From Acidobacteriota bacterium (GTDB lineage: Bacteria; Acidobacteriota; Blastocatellia; RBC074): DNA of 14,359 nt. Of the stretch, positions 13,611 through 14,359 are shown one piece after another. The notes beneath the pieces are model-generated. The model saw nothing but the letters and a program-made list of their open reading frames with translations, did not search any database and was not told the DNA's origin. The translations under genes and the position numbers were made by a program. The stretch covers positions 1-14,359 of the forward strand of contig JAKEHZ010000238.1 in the NCBI GenBank assembly GCA_022614735.1, in the 5' to 3' direction. Each line of letters opens with the position of its first letter. Position 1 is the first letter of the stretch.

Positions 13611-14114
13611 CTACTGCTTGGGTTGCTCAGCGGCCGCACCAGCGCCGGCGCCCTGTGTAGTGCCGTAAGGTACGCCTTCGCTATGCGGTATGGCGCTTGG
13701 TGTATTCGATTCGATGTAACGAATCGTGCCGTCTTCAATCACATTGAAATCTCTGGAAGCAGTGCCGGAAGACTGGCGTGTAGCCTGGATACAGTATTTA
13801 TCGGGAGTTGCTTCAGTCGAACTGTAGACATACCCGCTCACTGCGGTGCCACCGGAGTAATTCTTGTCGATCAGGCCGGCTTCAGTGAGCTCTTTGAGGG
13901 AACCAAATTTCCCTTTCAAAGCGTGGAAATGGGCCTGGCTGGTATGGATCGTTCTCAATGATTCGATAGTAGCAGTTTCACGTCCGATCTTGAGGTTATC
14001 GAGTAGCTTTGGAACGGCCACTGCTGCCAGGATGCCGATGATCGCAACCACAATCAGGAGTTCAATGAGTGAAAAACCTGCCTGCAGACGCCGGGATTGC
14101 CGCTTGTGCTTCAT
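13611..14114 (-). CDS. Type IV pilin / pseudopilin (prepilin)
   Basis: This 167-residue prepilin has a basic leader (KHKRQSRR), the prepilin-peptidase and N-methylation motif GFSLIE (Gly13/Phe14 cleavage, Glu18 = Glu5 of the mature protein) and a hydrophobic alpha-1 segment (about 14-34). AAVAVPKLL continues the pilin helix. The head (TLR/SLRTIHTSQAHFHALKGKFGSL) is of the acidobacterial/GspG-like style, and an Ala/Gly/Gln-rich tail ends the protein. The product would be processed by PilD and assembled into a pilus or a type II secretion-like filament; which of these is not clear. The ATG at 14114 has AAGGAG about 11 nt upstream. No assembly ATPase, platform protein or peptidase gene is in the window. 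It is first in a two-gene unit with the DUF4190-pilin fusion. Confidence 0.92.
   Translation of the reverse strand: MKHKRQSRRLQAGFSLIELLIVVAIIGILAAVAVPKLLDNLKIGRETATIESLRTIHTSQAHFHALKGKFGSLKELTEAGLIDKNYSGGTAVSGYVYSSTEATPDKYCIQATRQSSGTASRDFNVIEDGTIRYIESNTPSAIPHSEGVPYGTTQGAGAGAAAEQPKQ
13824..14024 (-). repeat. Copy B of the 201-nt duplicated pilin block
   Basis: This is the matching block in the prepilin gene (residues 31-97). Upstream of 14024 the two genes show no similarity; beyond 13824, towards the C-terminus, similarity is much weaker though still recognisable. Confidence 0.88.
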
Positions 14115-14215
14115 AAACTTCTTAGCTCCTTCCTTGGATAAAACTTACCGGGGTCTCCGATGATTAAGAAACGATGGAAGATCAATACGGTTCCAATATT
14201 ACTATAGAGGCAGGC

Positions 14216-14359
<144 letters not shown>

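Noticed and set aside
14181..14196. Possible sigma-54 promoter for the prepilin gene, TTGGAACCGTATTGAT on the minus strand
   Set aside because: The -24/-12 elements would be one base too close (4 instead of 5 between TGGAAC and TTG) and lack the GC of TTGC, so it is not supported.

Overview
The window looks like a chromosomal contig from an environmental Acidobacteriota, possibly of the Blastocatellia type. The main evidence is two secreted von Willebrand factor A proteins of the style known as the 'VWFA-related Acidobacterial domain'. A secreted Asp-box/VPS10-like protein of about 1,060 residues, a GT-C membrane glycosyltransferase and repeat-rich spacers fit the same picture. This assignment is inference from gene content; no rRNA or other taxonomic marker is present. 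I see no tRNA, CRISPR array, transposase, phage gene or known defence system.

Layout, left to right. The first 69 bases are the 3' end of a TolC/NodT-type outer-membrane efflux gene (+). A promoter with a perfect TATAAT and a long heptamer palindrome then lead into an Nfu-type Fe-S carrier gene (+, 217-765). A second heptamer palindrome separates it from a convergent minus-strand pair: a membrane sensor histidine kinase (847-2745), preceded in transcription by a GGDEF diguanylate cyclase (2814-3599). A small TM2-domain membrane protein (+, 3778-3999) diverges from that pair. It converges, across a 33-bp palindrome, on the large secreted Asp-box protein (-, 4075-7272). The Asp-box gene diverges from an L-fuconate dehydratase of the enolase superfamily (+, 7422-8717) across a spacer with symmetric TTGACGAATG arms. 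The rest of the window is all on the minus strand: a GT39-like glycosyltransferase (8771-10297), two VWA proteins (10439-11494 and 11659-12708), a DUF4190-pilin fusion (12990-13595) and a prepilin (13611-14114). The window ends in a G homopolymer that is probably a sequencing or assembly artefact.

How the genes relate. The kinase and cyclase are a plausible signalling unit, and no response regulator is encoded beside them. The Asp-box protein and fuconate dehydratase share one control region and might act on the same glycan or sugar supply, but this is weak inference. The prepilin and the fusion are adjacent (15 nt between stop and start) and share a 201-nt block about 90% identical by hand count. 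In the fusion, the pilin's leader, prepilin-peptidase site and Glu5 are replaced by DUF4190 membrane helices.

Two things deserve most attention. One is the DUF4190-pilin chimera, which appears to have arisen by local duplication. The other is a set of five intergenic palindromes, three of them built from tandem 7-nt words, with a different word at each site. One of these contains the start codon of the glycosyltransferase gene. No spacer in the window exceeds 300 bases.
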